Part shown: positions 34,068 to 45,794 of the stretch, piece by piece
Layout: each line of letters opens with the position of its first letter
Numbering within the stretch: position 1 is the first letter of the stretch
From: Bidens hawaiensis
Taxonomy: Eukaryota; Streptophyta; Magnoliopsida; Asterales; Asteraceae
Reading direction: 5' to 3'
Assembly: GCA_021521415.1 (NCBI GenBank)
Contig: JAIQDT010001666.1
Span: forward strand, 226,001 to 290,000
Length of the DNA: 64,000 nucleotides
The notes under the pieces: model-generated
Seen by the model: only the letters and a program-made list of their open reading frames with translations
The model's database searches: none
Told to the model about the DNA's origin: nothing
Made by a program: the position numbers and the translations under genes

Positions 34068-34353
34068 GTCTCACTCATTTTTTTCCTCCGGCTCATGTAC
34101 TACCCCCTTTGGCAATACGACCAAAATTTCGAACGGGCCACGGGGGTGGCATGAGGGCATAATTATTGATTCGATTATTTCTTAGGGTTATAAAATATTG
34201 CGTCCACTCGTTTGCGTTTCGGTGCAATTCCCGAAATACTACACATGTAGTACTACCCCCTTTGGCAATAGGACCAAAATTTCGAACGGGCCACGGGGGT
34301 GGCGTGAGGGCATAATTATTGATCCGATTCTTTCTTAGGGTCATAAAATATTG
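34068..34353. repeat. insertion in E5 3' LTR containing two 104-bp copies, period 153
   Basis: The other LTR lacks this segment between GTCT and ATGGTAAACG. Copies 34097-34200 and 34250-34353 are nearly identical and 153 bases (51 codons) apart. The minus strand is open across both (34344-34093) and repeats NNRINNYALMPPPWPVRNFG with small changes. The peptide hints at a captured coding fragment, but I cannot name its source. Confidence 0.75.
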
Positions 34354-34866
34354 TATGGTAAACGAGTGAGTCGGCTAAGAAAAAAAATAAGAAAACAATT
34401 TCGTTTGATCTAGTTAACTTAATTAGATTGTCGGTTAGGCCTAAGTAATTAACGTATTTTGATTCGATTACCATTTTTATCACGAGAATTAAGGACCAAG
34501 GTACAAGATTGTAGAGACCGGTTCATAAATACGGGTATAGGATTTGGGTTTGAACCTGGGTAAACGGGTCACAGGTAATTGGGTCAAATACGAGTTCGGG
34601 TTAGATAAAAGGGTTATGAATCAAGGTTATAATATCACATTTGCTATTTAGTCCCTGAAATTTAAATATGGATACCAAATGAGTTAAAAACTTAAGTTTA
34701 GGGTAAATTTTGTATATTATTGAAAGTTATATTTAAAGATTAATTAAACATAGTCAAAATAATAATAAAATAGTATTGGTTCGATAGATATGATATTTTA
34801 TTTGATAAAATAACCCGATCATAAAAGCAGGTCGGGTATAACATATGGAGAAACCGAGTTATTACA

Positions 34867-34880
34867 GTCTCCCCTATTTT
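34867..34880 (-). other. E5 polypurine tract
   Basis: The minus strand reads AAAATAGGGGAGAC directly before the 3' LTR start TGTAATAAC. Upstream lies ATTTCGGGACGAAATTCCC, sequence typical of the region before the 3' LTR in plant chromovirus relatives. Confidence 0.8.
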
Positions 34881-37750
34881 AGGGAATTTCGTCCCGAAAT
34901 TAAAGAATAATATAATAAGACCATTACATTTTTGAGGAAATGAAAATTTTAAATATAATTTTTAAAATTAATCATAATACAGAACTTTGAATAGTAAAAG
35001 CAACGCTCCAAATGCAATCCGATAAGGACACTTATATATAGGATTTACCAGCGGCGTATCCACCATTTCCTTATCATCTCTGCATTCGTACCGTTACTCC
35101 AACTACTTTCGATTCTATTTTACGACACACAATTGCACGCATTATGATTTTCATGCGAGGACTTCGATAATTATGTAGGCCTCCATGATTACTAAGGTCG
35201 TCGGATGGTCCACATAACTCGTCCCATCGTGTGGGTTACAAAACATTGAAAATACATGATTTTTAGAGAAAACAAGGATCTTAATACGTTTGTTTATAAA
35301 TAAAAGATAGTCATTGGGTAAAATATCGGTAAAAATGAATTAAATTTTTGAGTTGTTTTAATATTAATTAAAATTAAACATCTTTAAATAAGATAGTATT
35401 GTCAACTGTTGTCTTTGAAAAGATAGGTATTATCGTATGAGCAGTATCACTTAAATTAATAAATTATTAGAATTGAAGTTGTTTAAATAAAAAAAATTGA
35501 ATAAAGATTTGTGATAATATACGATTGAGAGAGGTAAAGTATGTTTAGATAAAAGTGACAAAAACACATTCTTTAATAAACTTAGTTATGAATAACTTGA
35601 TTAATTAGTTCTATAAAAATTTTGAATGATTAAAATTGATTGAACTAAAATATTTTGATTAGGTCGCAAAATAAGGTTTAATAGAGTAAGTTTGGAAATT
35701 TTGAGGTTGATGAATATGATTGAATCGGGAACACATATGGCGTAGATGATTATGGTTTTCACCGTTGTAGCAAGTACTGGTAGTAGATGCGTATGGTTGA
35801 GGAAACGTCATAGCATGAGTTTTAGAAATAGACGACATAGATCGTTGTGGAACGTCCTGTGGTAGGTGGCAAGTAATAACAAGAAGATCGAATAATTACT
35901 AGGTACAAACGATATGAGAATTGAATTGAATAGCGATAGTGGTAAGTGAGGCATAATGAGTGAATTTTGACGTAAAGTTTCTCGTTATAGGCGATATAAT
36001 TTTGTTGTGATTGATTGTTTATTTGCTTGACAACATATAGTTGGTGTTTTAGACTCGCTTTTGTTACTGTTGTTATGGGAATGGGTAGGGGTAGATGAAT
36101 TGAATTTATTAGCGAATAAGTTAATGAACAAGATTGAATTGATTGCATTTACGTTTGGAAATTGAGTCTATATTTTAGAGATCGCATGAGCTATCTTCTC
36201 GACTAAACATGTGGCTAAGAAGCGGTTATAGGAAATAAATGATTGATGTTGTTTGATGTTGAGATAACATTCTATGATTAGTAAAGATGTGATTAATGAG
36301 AAAATTGGATAATAGTGTAGATTTCATATGAGTTATTGCGTAAGAAGAAACTTAAATGTGTTATGCTGATGTTTATTCATAACTTAAGGATAAGTTAGAA
36401 TCTAAATTGAAAGTCAATGAATTAATTTGATGAGTGAATGAGTTTTATCAAAGTTTGACATGTTTTAACAAATTAAAATTTGAAGTTGAATGCTTGAAAT
36501 ATGCTTAATAAGTTATATATATATGATACCATGAGTATGAGATAGCCATTTGATTCTTAAATTGTGTTATAATATTTAAATTAATTGAGGTATTGATATT
36601 ATAATAATCTGATAAAATGAATAGGTGAAAACCGATTTCAATGAGTGTAAATTGTTTTGATTGGCTGGTGATAACTGAATCTAGATAAACGAAAAATTTG
36701 TATCCGATCAGGAGAATAAAAATGTTTTGAGTGTATGAGTAGATTGAATCAATAGATCTTGATTCAAAAATGATTTAGTAAATAAGGAATTGAATAATTT
36801 AATAATAGAATAATAGAATAATAGAATAATAGAATAGTTAAATCAAATCATAAATTGTTTCGTATAAAATCAAACAAATAAAACAATTAACGAATTTTCT
36901 TCGAGGTGTTGGGTTTCCCATAAGCTTTTCATGGCATTTTATTTTCCCGACTTATTAGCATACTAAAACCAAAACAAATGTGTTAGTCGGCTCTCATGAG
37001 CATTACATGGCAATTTGAATGACCCAACTTAATTAACGAAGCGACGAATCAATTGAGTTTGTCGGCCCATGAGCGTTACATGGCGATTTGACCGACCAAA
37101 CTAAATAACGAATAAACGAACTCAAGCATAAGTAGTTGAAACATCTCGTGTATCACCACGGATGATAATGTTCCAACAAAATATCGCAAATATAACAAAT
37201 TGTGCAAATGTACAGTTGGCGTGTCCATGAATTCCCATGGGTTTTACACCCGACTAGACATTTTAAAACAATAAAACACAATAAAGGGTGTAACCGTTTG
37301 GCCAATTACGTTAAACGCTTAAAGTGTAAGTCGCATGGCAATTTCTACTATGGCGGGGAATCTTGTCACACCTCCTAGTTTTAAATGAAAACGAGCAAAA
37401 ACAAAGCTAGGAAATTCGCAAGGAAATTTCCAACAATAAAAGGCAATCTAATAAAATTTAATATAAATATTTTAAGATTGAGGATAGCCTCGAAGTTATA
37501 AAAATATTTTGAGAATAAGACATTGTCTCGGAGTGATAAAATATTTTGAGAGTGAAGCATAGCTTCGGAGTTGTGTGTGCATGACAATAAAATAAATAAT
37601 TAACTAAGCAGTTAAATAAATACATAATATTAGCAAATAACTACGCAAGCTGTAAACAATCAAATAGAACACATCAGGTAAACAAATAAGCACGTATGAG
37701 GCTCCTAAGCATGTTACTAAGGCACCACTAACGACCTATCTTAAACCTTC
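34881..37750 (-). other. E5 internal region; no gene seen
   Basis: About 2.9 kb of AT-rich DNA with stop codons in all frames at short intervals. The longest open stretch (36148-35822, minus) shows no family resemblance. Near 36800-36835 AATAGAATAATAG words repeat. Between about 36990 and 37110 two copies of CATGAGCNTTACATGGC occur. I recognise no gag or pol remnants. Confidence 0.65.
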
Positions 37751-37763
37751 GGCTCTGATACCA
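37751..37763 (-). other. E5 primer binding site, tRNA-Met type
   Basis: The minus strand reads TGGTATCAGAGCC, three bases from the 5' LTR start at 37767-40219. Confidence 0.92.
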
Positions 37764-37766
37764 ATC

Positions 37767-38881
37767 TGTCACACCCCAGCCTACGGCGGAAATGCAGGGG
37801 GCGTAACTGACTGCTCACAGCTTTTCAAATATACTATCATGCAATATTAAATGTGACAATATTTACTAGATTTTATTAAATAGTCAAGTACATCAAACTC
37901 ATAAGTAAACAAGTAAAATAAACATTCAAAATTCTAAGTTGCTGCAAAAAATCTTGATAATCACGTCACACGATAACCTGCATATGCGTTGAAAATAAAG
38001 TAGATTTACGAACACAAGGTTGAGTGAGCAACACACCAGTTTAAATGTATATATATTATATAAAAAAATAAGTAGTTGCAACAAGTCATATGAGAATAAC
38101 AAATTAACCAAATGAGCAAGTATAACTGAGATGTCGAGACGCACAAAGGCTAACGACTGGCGTATGATCATACTAGACTGAGATTATGTTGGACCTCTCC
38201 GAATGCGGAAGCATACAAAACAAATAAGCACATAAACAAGTAAGGTATAAATTGTTAACACATAAGAAAATGGTTGAAGTTTTGAGTATAAGTACATATG
38301 AGAAATATAATTTACGCATATGTCCCTAAAACATGGAAAACAAGTAAAACAGGGGAATGTGGTACTCACCTGATCGGATGAACGAAATACAAATGAGGAT
38401 GATGAGAGAAGGATAAATCATTCGGGATATACCGTCAAGGATTCCTAGTTAGATAACAATAATATAAATTAATTATAAAAGATATACATGATTTGATGAG
38501 TTAAGATATCGGTGTGATTTGAGTTATGATTGGGATTAAGATGTTTGTTTATTAATCGATTAATCTCTACGGTCATTGTTATTAATAGTCTTAATAATTA
38601 TAAATTCCCCAATATTAAATACTTAAATAATTTAGATGATTAAGATATAAGATATGATTTTAATAATAAGATATAAATAAATAAATAATTAAATATACAA
38701 ACTAAATAAAATAATTTAATTGAAATACACTTTTAATTATTTAAATAAATAAGTTACTAATATATAAATAAATAGATAATTATAATAATGTGTAGATAAT
38801 TAAATATAGTTAGTACTAAGATATAAATGAATATCTTGTTTAAGTATTTTAACGAAAATCTATTTGATAAGCTTATCATTA

Positions 38882-38940
<59 letters not shown>

Positions 38941-39067
38941 TAAACAAGTTTATAAAGACGTTCAATGATGACGAAACGTGAATCAAAGTGTCGGGTTTTA
39001 AATAAAAAGAATTTGATTTACTATTGTTATTAAAATATACTTGTAATACATACATACATACATACAA

Positions 39068-39098
<31 letters not shown>

Positions 39099-40219
39099 GG
39101 TGTGTGTGTGTGTGTGTGTAAACTAGCTTTTAACGAGATTTTGGCAAAAGACATAACTTAAAGATGTCGGTCTTAATAAAAAATTGTTTATTCAATACTT
39201 AATATTAACATTGATAATCCATTTAACAATTAGAATAAATAAATAAAATAATAACAAAAACAAACTGAGCAAAACCGGCCGCTACCGGGCTCGAACCCGG
39301 GCAAGTGACCGGCACAGACCCTCCACAAACACGCATAACCAGCTGAACCAAACTGACAGTTGAGATATTAATGAAAACGGACCATTATATACGTACTGAA
39401 TTTATCCCCAATAATCTTATAAACCCTAATTATCAAATTCGTTTATCTATTGATTGATTTTTAGATTAAGGTTAGGGTTATTGGAATTGGACGCAAAACG
39501 AACTCGAAACAAATATTAATGACCATATTTGATTGCGTTTCAATGGAGAACAGCTAACCATTGGTGACGGCATAAACGAAGACGGGTAACGATCCTTGTA
39601 GGCCACAATCGCACAAATGAATAAGGGGGTTAGGTTCGCAACGGATATAAGATGCTGAGGTAGAGTTCAATTGCATTATCATGTTCGTTATCATGTCTAA
39701 TGGTAAACGGGTAAGTCGGCTAAGAACAAAATTAAGAAAATAATTTCGTTTGATCTAATTAACTTAATTAGATTGTCGGTTAGGCCGTAATTGGTAAGTA
39801 ATTAACGTATTTTGATTCGATTACTATTTTTATCACAAAAATTAAGGACCAAGGTACAAGATTGTAGAGACCGGTTCGTAAATACGGGTATAGGATTTGG
39901 GTTTGAACATGGGTAAACGGGTCACAGGTAATTGGGTCAAATACGGGTTCCGGTTAGATAAAAGGGTTATGAATCAGGGTTATAATATCACATTTGCTAT
40001 TTAGTCCCTGAACTTTAAATATGGATACCAAATGAGTTAAAAACTTAATTTTAGGGTAAATTTTGTGTATTATTGAAAGTTATATTTATAGATTAATTAA
40101 ATATAGTCAAAATAATAATAAAATAGTATTAGTTCGATAAATGTGATATTTTATTTGATAAAATGACCTGATCATAAAAGCGGGTCGGGTATAATATATG
40201 GTAAACCCGAGTTGTTACA
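37767..40219 (-). repeat. E5 5' LTR (2453 bp)
   Basis: On the plus strand it starts TGTCACACCCC and ends GAGTTGTTACA. It contains (AT)n at 38885-38936, CATA repeats near 39048-39091, (TG)n near 39099-39118 and the second tRNA-like module. It lacks the 286-bp insertion of its partner. Confidence 0.93.
39276..39356 (-). other. tRNA-like module (A box and B box) in E5 5' LTR
   Basis: GGTTCGAGCCC is at 39297-39287 and TGGTTCAGCTGG at 39350-39339 on the minus strand, with the same spacing as in the partner LTR. Both boxes are unchanged while bases between and around them differ slightly. Confidence 0.6.
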
Positions 40220-40224
40220 CAGGA

Positions 40225-42772
40225 GACCTTGATCGCTCCCAATACAACAAGGCGTACTTGTGTGCCCCATACAAGTACTTATTACATGTTTTGATACATT
40301 TCCTTGGGGGCGAAAAGGTGGGTATGACGAATGTCGGATAATGCTTCAATCTGCATTTGTTGCTCTTATATTGAACAAACCGTTCAATTTCTCCGAGCTT
40401 ATTTTCTACCATTTGAAGGAGAATTGTCAGGTTAAGAATCACCATAGCAAGTTCTTGATGTACCCGCGATTCGTACAGTTAATTATACAAGATCTGATTC
40501 ATGACCTTGTAATCTATTAGACATTGAAGGATGATGTGTTGAAGCTGAGTACATGACGGCCGACACAATGAAAAGGATGAAGACTTATCGTCAATAGTCG
40601 CCTGAGGATCGTCCAAGGACAAAACGTCTAATTGGTCATTTGGTGACTCGGATTCTGTACGTGAAGAAGGACCAGGTGGAAAATTCATGGTGACAATGAT
40701 GATGGAAATGATGGAGATGGTGGAAATGGGGTGATGGACGACGCGCTGAAGTGAGGCAGCTAACTCATATGTTTCTTAACGAAAACGCAAGGGCAAGGTT
40801 AAGCTTACAGATCAACCGCCTATGCATCGTATTAGGCAGGGTTCGGGTATGGAGATAGGTCCATAAATGGCTAGGTCGTCTGTGCAACAAAGGAAGGTGG
40901 TGTCGCTTACTGTTAGTACCCCGATAATCACTCTTACGACGACAACATCATCATATCCGAGGTTTGGCTCGATTCCACAAGCGGTGCTATCTTCTTTACC
41001 TACACCTCATGTGACATCGAAGGTAACGTCTCCCGCTACTACAATGATGCCGCTACAACCTTCGGCCTTATCAGTTATGAGAGTTACTCCTCCGCAAGGC
41101 CCGGTGCAGCTTGTTCCACCAAATTTTCATGTCTTACCGCATGCTCAGCAGATGGACATGCTTCTCGGCTTGATTCATTTATACGAGAATCAAATAGTAC
41201 ATGATCGTCAACAACATGATAAGATGTTGATGAATCAACATCGATTGATGAGTTATATCTCGTACTTCCAAAATGAGATGAAAGAGTTGCGTGAGATTGT
41301 TACGTCTCAGGGGGAGAGGAACAAAGAACAGGAGGACGTTATTCTTCAATTAACCTGTAAATATGATACATTAATGAAATTGAAGAATGATGATGAAGAT
41401 ATCCTGATGCTGCTGGTGCAAGTGGAAGTGAGCCAAAACAAGCCCACGGTTCATCTGATGCAGGTACTAGTAGTGGCAGTGGTGTGGGTGATGATCGAAA
41501 AATAGTTGTTTATCAAGATACTACTAATGTCAAGCCTATCGAGTCGATCTAAGCCAACACCATACTATTTGTGGATTACAAGAAAGGTGTGGTGATGAGT
41601 ACTGGCAATGCTGATAAGATCGAGGAGGGTGAGTTCGTTGATCATGCCTTGTCTCGTGATCAAATTTCTTTACTATTGGGTTTAAACGCTGAAGAAATGG
41701 ACGCGTTAGAGGCTGTGAAAGATGTTGAAGTATTTAACGATGAGGAATTCCAGTTTGACACGAGTATTCCACATGGGAATACGTCATTTATTTATGAATA
41801 TGAGGAGATCAAAATTGAAGATGTGACGGCAAGGGAGTACCCTGATCTTTATACATGTTCAAATGTTGATCAGGGTGTTCCGTTATTTACTAAAGAACAT
41901 GTCTAAGCCGTCGAAGATCATCTTGAGAAGACAACCAGGAAGAAGGATAAAGTACCAGCAAAGGGGTCAAGTTCGTTGGATCACGATGATGAGGGTTGGT
42001 TTGGGGATCACAACAAATCCCTGACTTCGAAGATCATTGAAGCCTATCGGTATGTTGATCAAGAGAACAAGCTGGATGTTAGTGCACACGCCAAAGCAAA
42101 TCTGAAAACTACATTCAAGGCCTTGCAAACCGTCAAAGGTGACATCGTCTCTTAGTTATATGATTCGGAGTTGCGGGTATGTATTATCAAGTAGGCGAAC
42201 GGCGTTCAGTATTTTCAATATATTAATGACGTTCTCTCACTGCCGAGATGGGATGTGCAGACTCTCGCCAATCGACCTTTTATTAACCGTGGTGGAAATC
42301 AATTAGCAGGACGGTTTCACCAACATCTGCTCTTTGAGGTCAACCACGTGTTTAAATTCTTTAAACCCCAGGTGCCAACCAGGAAATATATCAATGAGAT
42401 TGATCCTCGTACTGGTTGGAGAAAGCTCGTATTGAAGATCAAGCCGCCAAAGACTATGGCGAGTACCGGTGAAGACCTTTCTGCAAGATCTTCATCTGTC
42501 ATTTAATCGGTGGTACTACGACAACTGAACGGGCGAGGCAGTCTTTGTTTTGGGCAAAGGGCTGAAGACTAACTTTGTATGAATCATACATAGACCCTAT
42601 CTGGCTCGTTAATTTATCCGAGACAGAAAATGAGTTGTTGTTCGAGAACAAGATCCTGTTTGCGAGACGTGAAGATTATGACCAGGCTATGCAATTCCAA
42701 CGCGTTTTTCGTGTATGTCATGCGTTTGGTGTTCATAGTTGTGCCGACTGGAAGTCAAAGACGTTCAAGTAA
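40225..42772 (+). pseudogene. E4 third ORF, C-terminal part, broken; function unknown
   Basis: It resumes in frame after E5 with RSQYNKAYLCAPYKYLLHVL. A frame change near 40341 leads to MLQSAFVALILNKPFNFSEL and SKFLMYPRFVQLIIQDL, a conserved block seen in third ORFs of related plant copia elements. Further segments are 40867-41505 (Ser/Thr/Pro-rich, then helix-rich YENQIVHDRQQHDKMLMNQH), 41571-41906 (acidic), 42255-42506 (NEIDPRTGWRKLVLKIKPPK) and 42575-42772 (WLVNLSETENELLFENKILF), ending 34 bases before the LTR. At least six stops or shifts break it. With the first part it spans about 3.0 kb, about 1000 codons. I see no membrane segment. Confidence 0.68.
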
Positions 42773-42806
42773 TTTAAAGACAAAGAGCACGAGATGATGG
42801 GGTGTT

Positions 42807-43350
42807 TGTTAGTGAAAGGTTTTGGTCATCTCGAGTCTTTTTGTATTTATTATTATAATAATGCAAGGGTATTTTGGTAATTACAAGCCCATTCATTAAG
42901 TTATATGTACTCATTCGTTAATTCTGTTTAACGAATGATAGTTAAGATGTTATAAGTGTCCACTCATTAAGGATGTTTAAGGAATGGACCTTAATCATTA
43001 TTGATACGTTCCCATTCATCATGGAATGTTGACGAATGGGGTATAGCGAATGAGTCATTCTCTATACCATTTTGTTATTTATTGTAATGAAGACGAGTGA
43101 AGGCCATTCGTTACGAAATGTGTAACGAATGGCATTCGTCTTCTATATAAAGGTTGTTCATGCCTTCATAAATTAAGTGTTTTTAACGTATATTCTTATA
43201 AGCTGTTACTCTGCCGAATTGCTCACTCACACACTTCATTCTATAATCTATTATATACATATATATATCATATAACTAAATTATTTTCATTAGGTCACTA
43301 TGTATTGATCAATTAAATATAGCGAAGCTCAATAGAGCCATGTTTCAAAA
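42807..43350 (+). repeat. E4 3' LTR (544 bp)
   Basis: It starts TGTTAGTGAAAGGTTTTGG and ends CCATGTTTCAAAA, so the final CA has changed. It aligns along its length with the reverse complement of the E2 5' LTR. TATATAAA at 43144-43151 is a TATA candidate. Inverted repeats with CATTCGTTA/TAACGAATG cores occupy about 42895-43135. Confidence 0.85.
43144..43151 (+). promoter_or_regulatory. TATA box candidate of E4 LTR
   Basis: TATATAAA lies about 340 bases into the LTR, downstream of the hairpin cluster. The E2 LTR has the same element at 13023-13016 on the minus strand. Confidence 0.5.
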
Positions 43351-43800
43351 ATCCATAAATACAAGAAATCTTACCGGAAAGAAAGAGAGGTCAGAGGTGG
43401 ATTGGCCGAGTGAGGTCAGGAGGTGGCTGGTGGCGGTATGCGGTGGAGGTGGCGAAACTGGTGGTGTGTGGTGAGCATAGTCCAGAGAGGTAGAGAACAG
43501 TTGGATGTGTGTTTGTATTCACAATATCCGGTCTTTTTTTATTGTTAAACTTAAATGAATTATTTGGGTAATTGGGTTTTTTGGTTTGGGCTTTATAATT
43601 TAAGTTGGCTTTTGTTGGATTTAAGTATTAAATTGGTTGGGCTTAAAATACATAGGGGTAACGTTGTTTTTTTCAAATGTAACGAAACACGAAAACCTAC
43701 TAAAATTATTTTTTTGCACTACCACCTAAACGTTGAAGGGTAGCGGAGGCTACACCACATCCTAATCTAGGTCCGCCCCTGGACTAAACAAACATTTGTG
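43351..43800. other. unassigned stretch ending in a hAT-like terminus
   Basis: There is no gene. The GGTGG-rich part (43395-43480) and the following AT-rich part show no known domain. AATCTAGGTCCGCCCCTG at 43764-43781 is the reverse complement of the CAGGGGCGGACCTAG-type ends common in plant hAT elements. No partner terminus was found, so E4 may have inserted into a hAT relic or the other end is lost. Confidence 0.45.
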
Positions 43801-44098
43801 TTATGCTTTGGTAACAAAACCCTTGTCGATGGTAGGCCAATTTATACCGGAACCATCGCTTATGTTCCATAGGTCAGGCTGAATGGTGTTTCCGCATTGC
43901 CTGTGTTCTATTGGGTGCAGATGGCCCAAAGCATGTTCGCGAATTGATCTATCCATCCTGATATGTATCCCTCTAGCCTTCGTTTTATGCCGTCAACGTT
44001 GCTGCTGGTAGCGCGTTCTACTTCTCCATTCCCTTGTATCATGCGCTGCATTTGCGTATCTGCTTCTCCGCATCAACATGCATGTCAGGCCAATAGTA
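43801..44098 (-). pseudogene. E7 integrase remnant
   Basis: Downstream of the second RNase H the minus strand gives YYWPDMHVDAEKQIRKCSA and then loses frame. The Cys after RKC fits the zinc-binding start of gypsy integrases, which usually reads WPxM...CxxCQ. Further down only scattered codons fit, and internal deletion seems likely. The end towards 43801 is approximate. Confidence 0.55.
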
Positions 44099-44833
44099 TC
44101 ATGCATTCATAATCTTGGCCACCACCATTCTTGGGCCTGCATGAATCCCACAAATGCCTTCATGTACTTCTCTCAGCAAGTAATTTGCATCTTGTGGATT
44201 CGCGCATCGGAGGAGTGTACCTAGGTAAGATTGCCTATACAAAATTCCATCTTTCAATTGATAGTTCGATGATTTGTGGCATATCTTCCTGGCCTCGTCC
44301 CTACCATCCGGCAAAATGCCCGAGGATAAAACGTTGACGATTGGTTTCATCCAGTCGGTTGTGTTTGTGGAAATTACACAAACTTCTCTAGCGGTGACAG
44401 AGGGATTTTCCAGGACTTCCACCCGGAAATATATTTTGCCAGATGGTCGAAGATGACCGATGCCAAATTTGCTAAGTGCATATGCTTGTTTGTTTTCACT
44501 TATTTTTATATTTTTTACTTTGCATGTTGTGAAATTCAGCATCAACGCCTTAGCTTGCGCCAAGTATGAAGCCATCTTGTCATCTTTTGCTTCGTACGCA
44601 CCTTCAATTTGATTTGCTACTAGCGTTGAGTCTACGTGGGCTTCCAGATGTTTGGACCCTAATTTCTTTGCTATTCTTAAGCCTGCCAGGAACAATTCAT
44701 ATTCCGCTTCGTTGTTCGTGCTTTTAAAGTCTAGGCGGATAACATATGTGAACTCGTGGTCTTCTGGGTCTTTTAGCTTTAACCCTACGCCTGAGCTTTC
44801 ATCACTTGATGCCAATCTGTGTACAACCACCAA
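44099..44833 (-). pseudogene. E7 second (plant-type) RNase H and start of integrase, 244-codon open segment
   Basis: The segment contains SGVGLKLKDPEDHEFTYVIR, STNNEAEYELFLAGLRIAKK with a likely catalytic Glu in NEAEYE, and HLEAHVDSTLVANQIEGAYE with an Asp in HVDS. These are motifs of the RVT_3/plant RNase H family found in Tat elements. After it, KICHKSSNYQLKDGILYRQS and LLREVHEGICGIHAGPRMV form the zinc-binding start of integrase with its His residues. The first catalytic Asp lies in the preceding frame (LYTDW), separated by a one-base frame change near 44810. Broken, but only lightly. Confidence 0.85.
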
Positions 44834-45794
44834 AATTGTTCTCTCTGCTGATCTGCGGGAGGTTCCAAGTCACTTTGGCACTCGGCTTCTCTTGTTGTGG
44901 GCACTTCAGCTATAAAATCTGCCAAAACTTGGCCTTTAATCGCGGGCCTAGGTTTATACTCGATTGTGTAATCTCCCAATTCAATGTCCCATTTGGCTAG
45001 CTTGCCCGAAAGCCCTGGCTTGCTTAGTATATTTTCTAGTTGATAATTGGTGAGAACATTGAGTGGATGTCCTTGGAAATATCTCCGTAGATGACGCACT
45101 GCTTGTACCAATGACAGAACCAGTTTTTCCAGCGTAGAGTATCTGGTTTCTATGCTTGTTAAGGTGCGGATGATATAGTAGATAGGCGTTATCTCTGTCG
45201 ATCTGACTGCTCTATCGGAGGCGACCAGGTACATTGTTAACGGCCCTTTTGGGCTTCGCACGGTAAGCGTTGGGATTTCCGCAAGACGCGCTTTAATCTC
45301 TTGGAATGCGCTTTCTGCTTCTACCAACCATCAAAACTATTTTTTCTTGAGATAGTTTCTCGGCGTTGAAACGAACGGGAAAGATCTGTCGGCATGATTT
45401 GACAGGAATCTGTTCAACGCGACTAGTCGTCCATTCAACGTCTGCACCTGTTTGATTGAGGCGGGGGAAGGCATTTTTACAATTTCCCCAATCATTTTTG
45501 GGTTGGCTTTGAAACCCCCAGTGGTGACAATAACCCCCAAAACCTTTCCTTCTTCCATTCCAAAAGAGCATTTCCCCGGGTTAAATTTCATGATGATCTT
45601 GCCGAGTGTTTTGAAAGTTTCTTCGATATCATATAGCATCGCTGACTCAGCGTCACTATTGATTACCAAGTCTCCATGTAAACTTCCAGGTTTCTCCCAA
45701 TTTGATCTTTGAATTCTCGATCCATCAGGCGCTGGTTTGTGGCCCCACGTTCTTCAACCCAAATGGCATCATCTTGTAACAGTATGTGCCATTA
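44785..45794 (-). pseudogene. E7 reverse transcriptase (C-terminal half) and first RNase H, broken
   Basis: From 45794 down: CYKMMPFGLK (RT), then the YVDD region near 45690, where a short deletion destroys the motif and shifts the frame. Next are YDIEETFKTLGKIIMKFNPG, KCSFGMEEGKVLGVIVTTGG and QVQTLNGRLVALNRFLSNHA, then a frame change near 45340. RNase H follows: GPLTMYLVASDRAVRSTEIT, SIETRYSTLEKLVLSLVQAV, YFQGHPLNVLTNYQLENILS and LAKWDIELGDYTIEYKPRPA. E6 inserted at 45794 in the RT fingers-palm region. Confidence 0.85.

Larger units (their letters stand above)
32160..34866 (-). repeat. E5 3' LTR (2707 bp), with an extra 286-bp insertion
   Basis: On the plus strand it starts TGTTACACCCC and ends GAGTTATTACA. 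Compared with 37767-40219 it has an additional segment at about 34068-34353, which explains most of the length difference. Both LTRs contain a long (AT)n tract, a (TG)n tract and a tRNA-like module. Scattered point differences separate them. Confidence 0.93.
32160..40219 (-). mobile_element. E5: non-autonomous LTR retrotransposon, 8.06 kb, no recognisable genes
   Basis: Direct LTRs (32160-34866 and 37767-40219) bound 2.9 kb of internal DNA. CAGGA flanks the element on both sides (32155-32159 and 40220-40224) and joins the two halves of the E4 third ORF in one frame. A tRNA-Met-type primer site and a polypurine tract give minus orientation. LTRs starting TGT[TC]ACACCCC resemble gypsy LTRs. With no gag or pol, E5 fits a large non-autonomous derivative that would need proteins in trans. 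Confidence 0.93.
15082..43350 (+). mobile_element. E4: Sirevirus-type copia element, 5'-truncated, split by E3 and E5
   Basis: In order: end of pol (15082-17050), spacer (17051-17936 and 29914-31713), a third ORF (31714-32159 and 40225-42772) and the 3' LTR (42807-43350). E3 and E5 interrupt it, each flanked by a perfect target duplication. Removing both leaves about 8.2 kb. Gag, protease, integrase and the 5' LTR are absent; the sequence before 15082 is LTR-like material of related subfamilies. Protein and LTR similarity tie E4 to E2, which lies on the opposite strand. Confidence 0.82.

Noticed and set aside
35822..36148. 108-codon minus-strand frame in E5 as a possible gag
   Set aside because: No gag motif, no zinc knuckle, and composition matches random AT-rich sequence.
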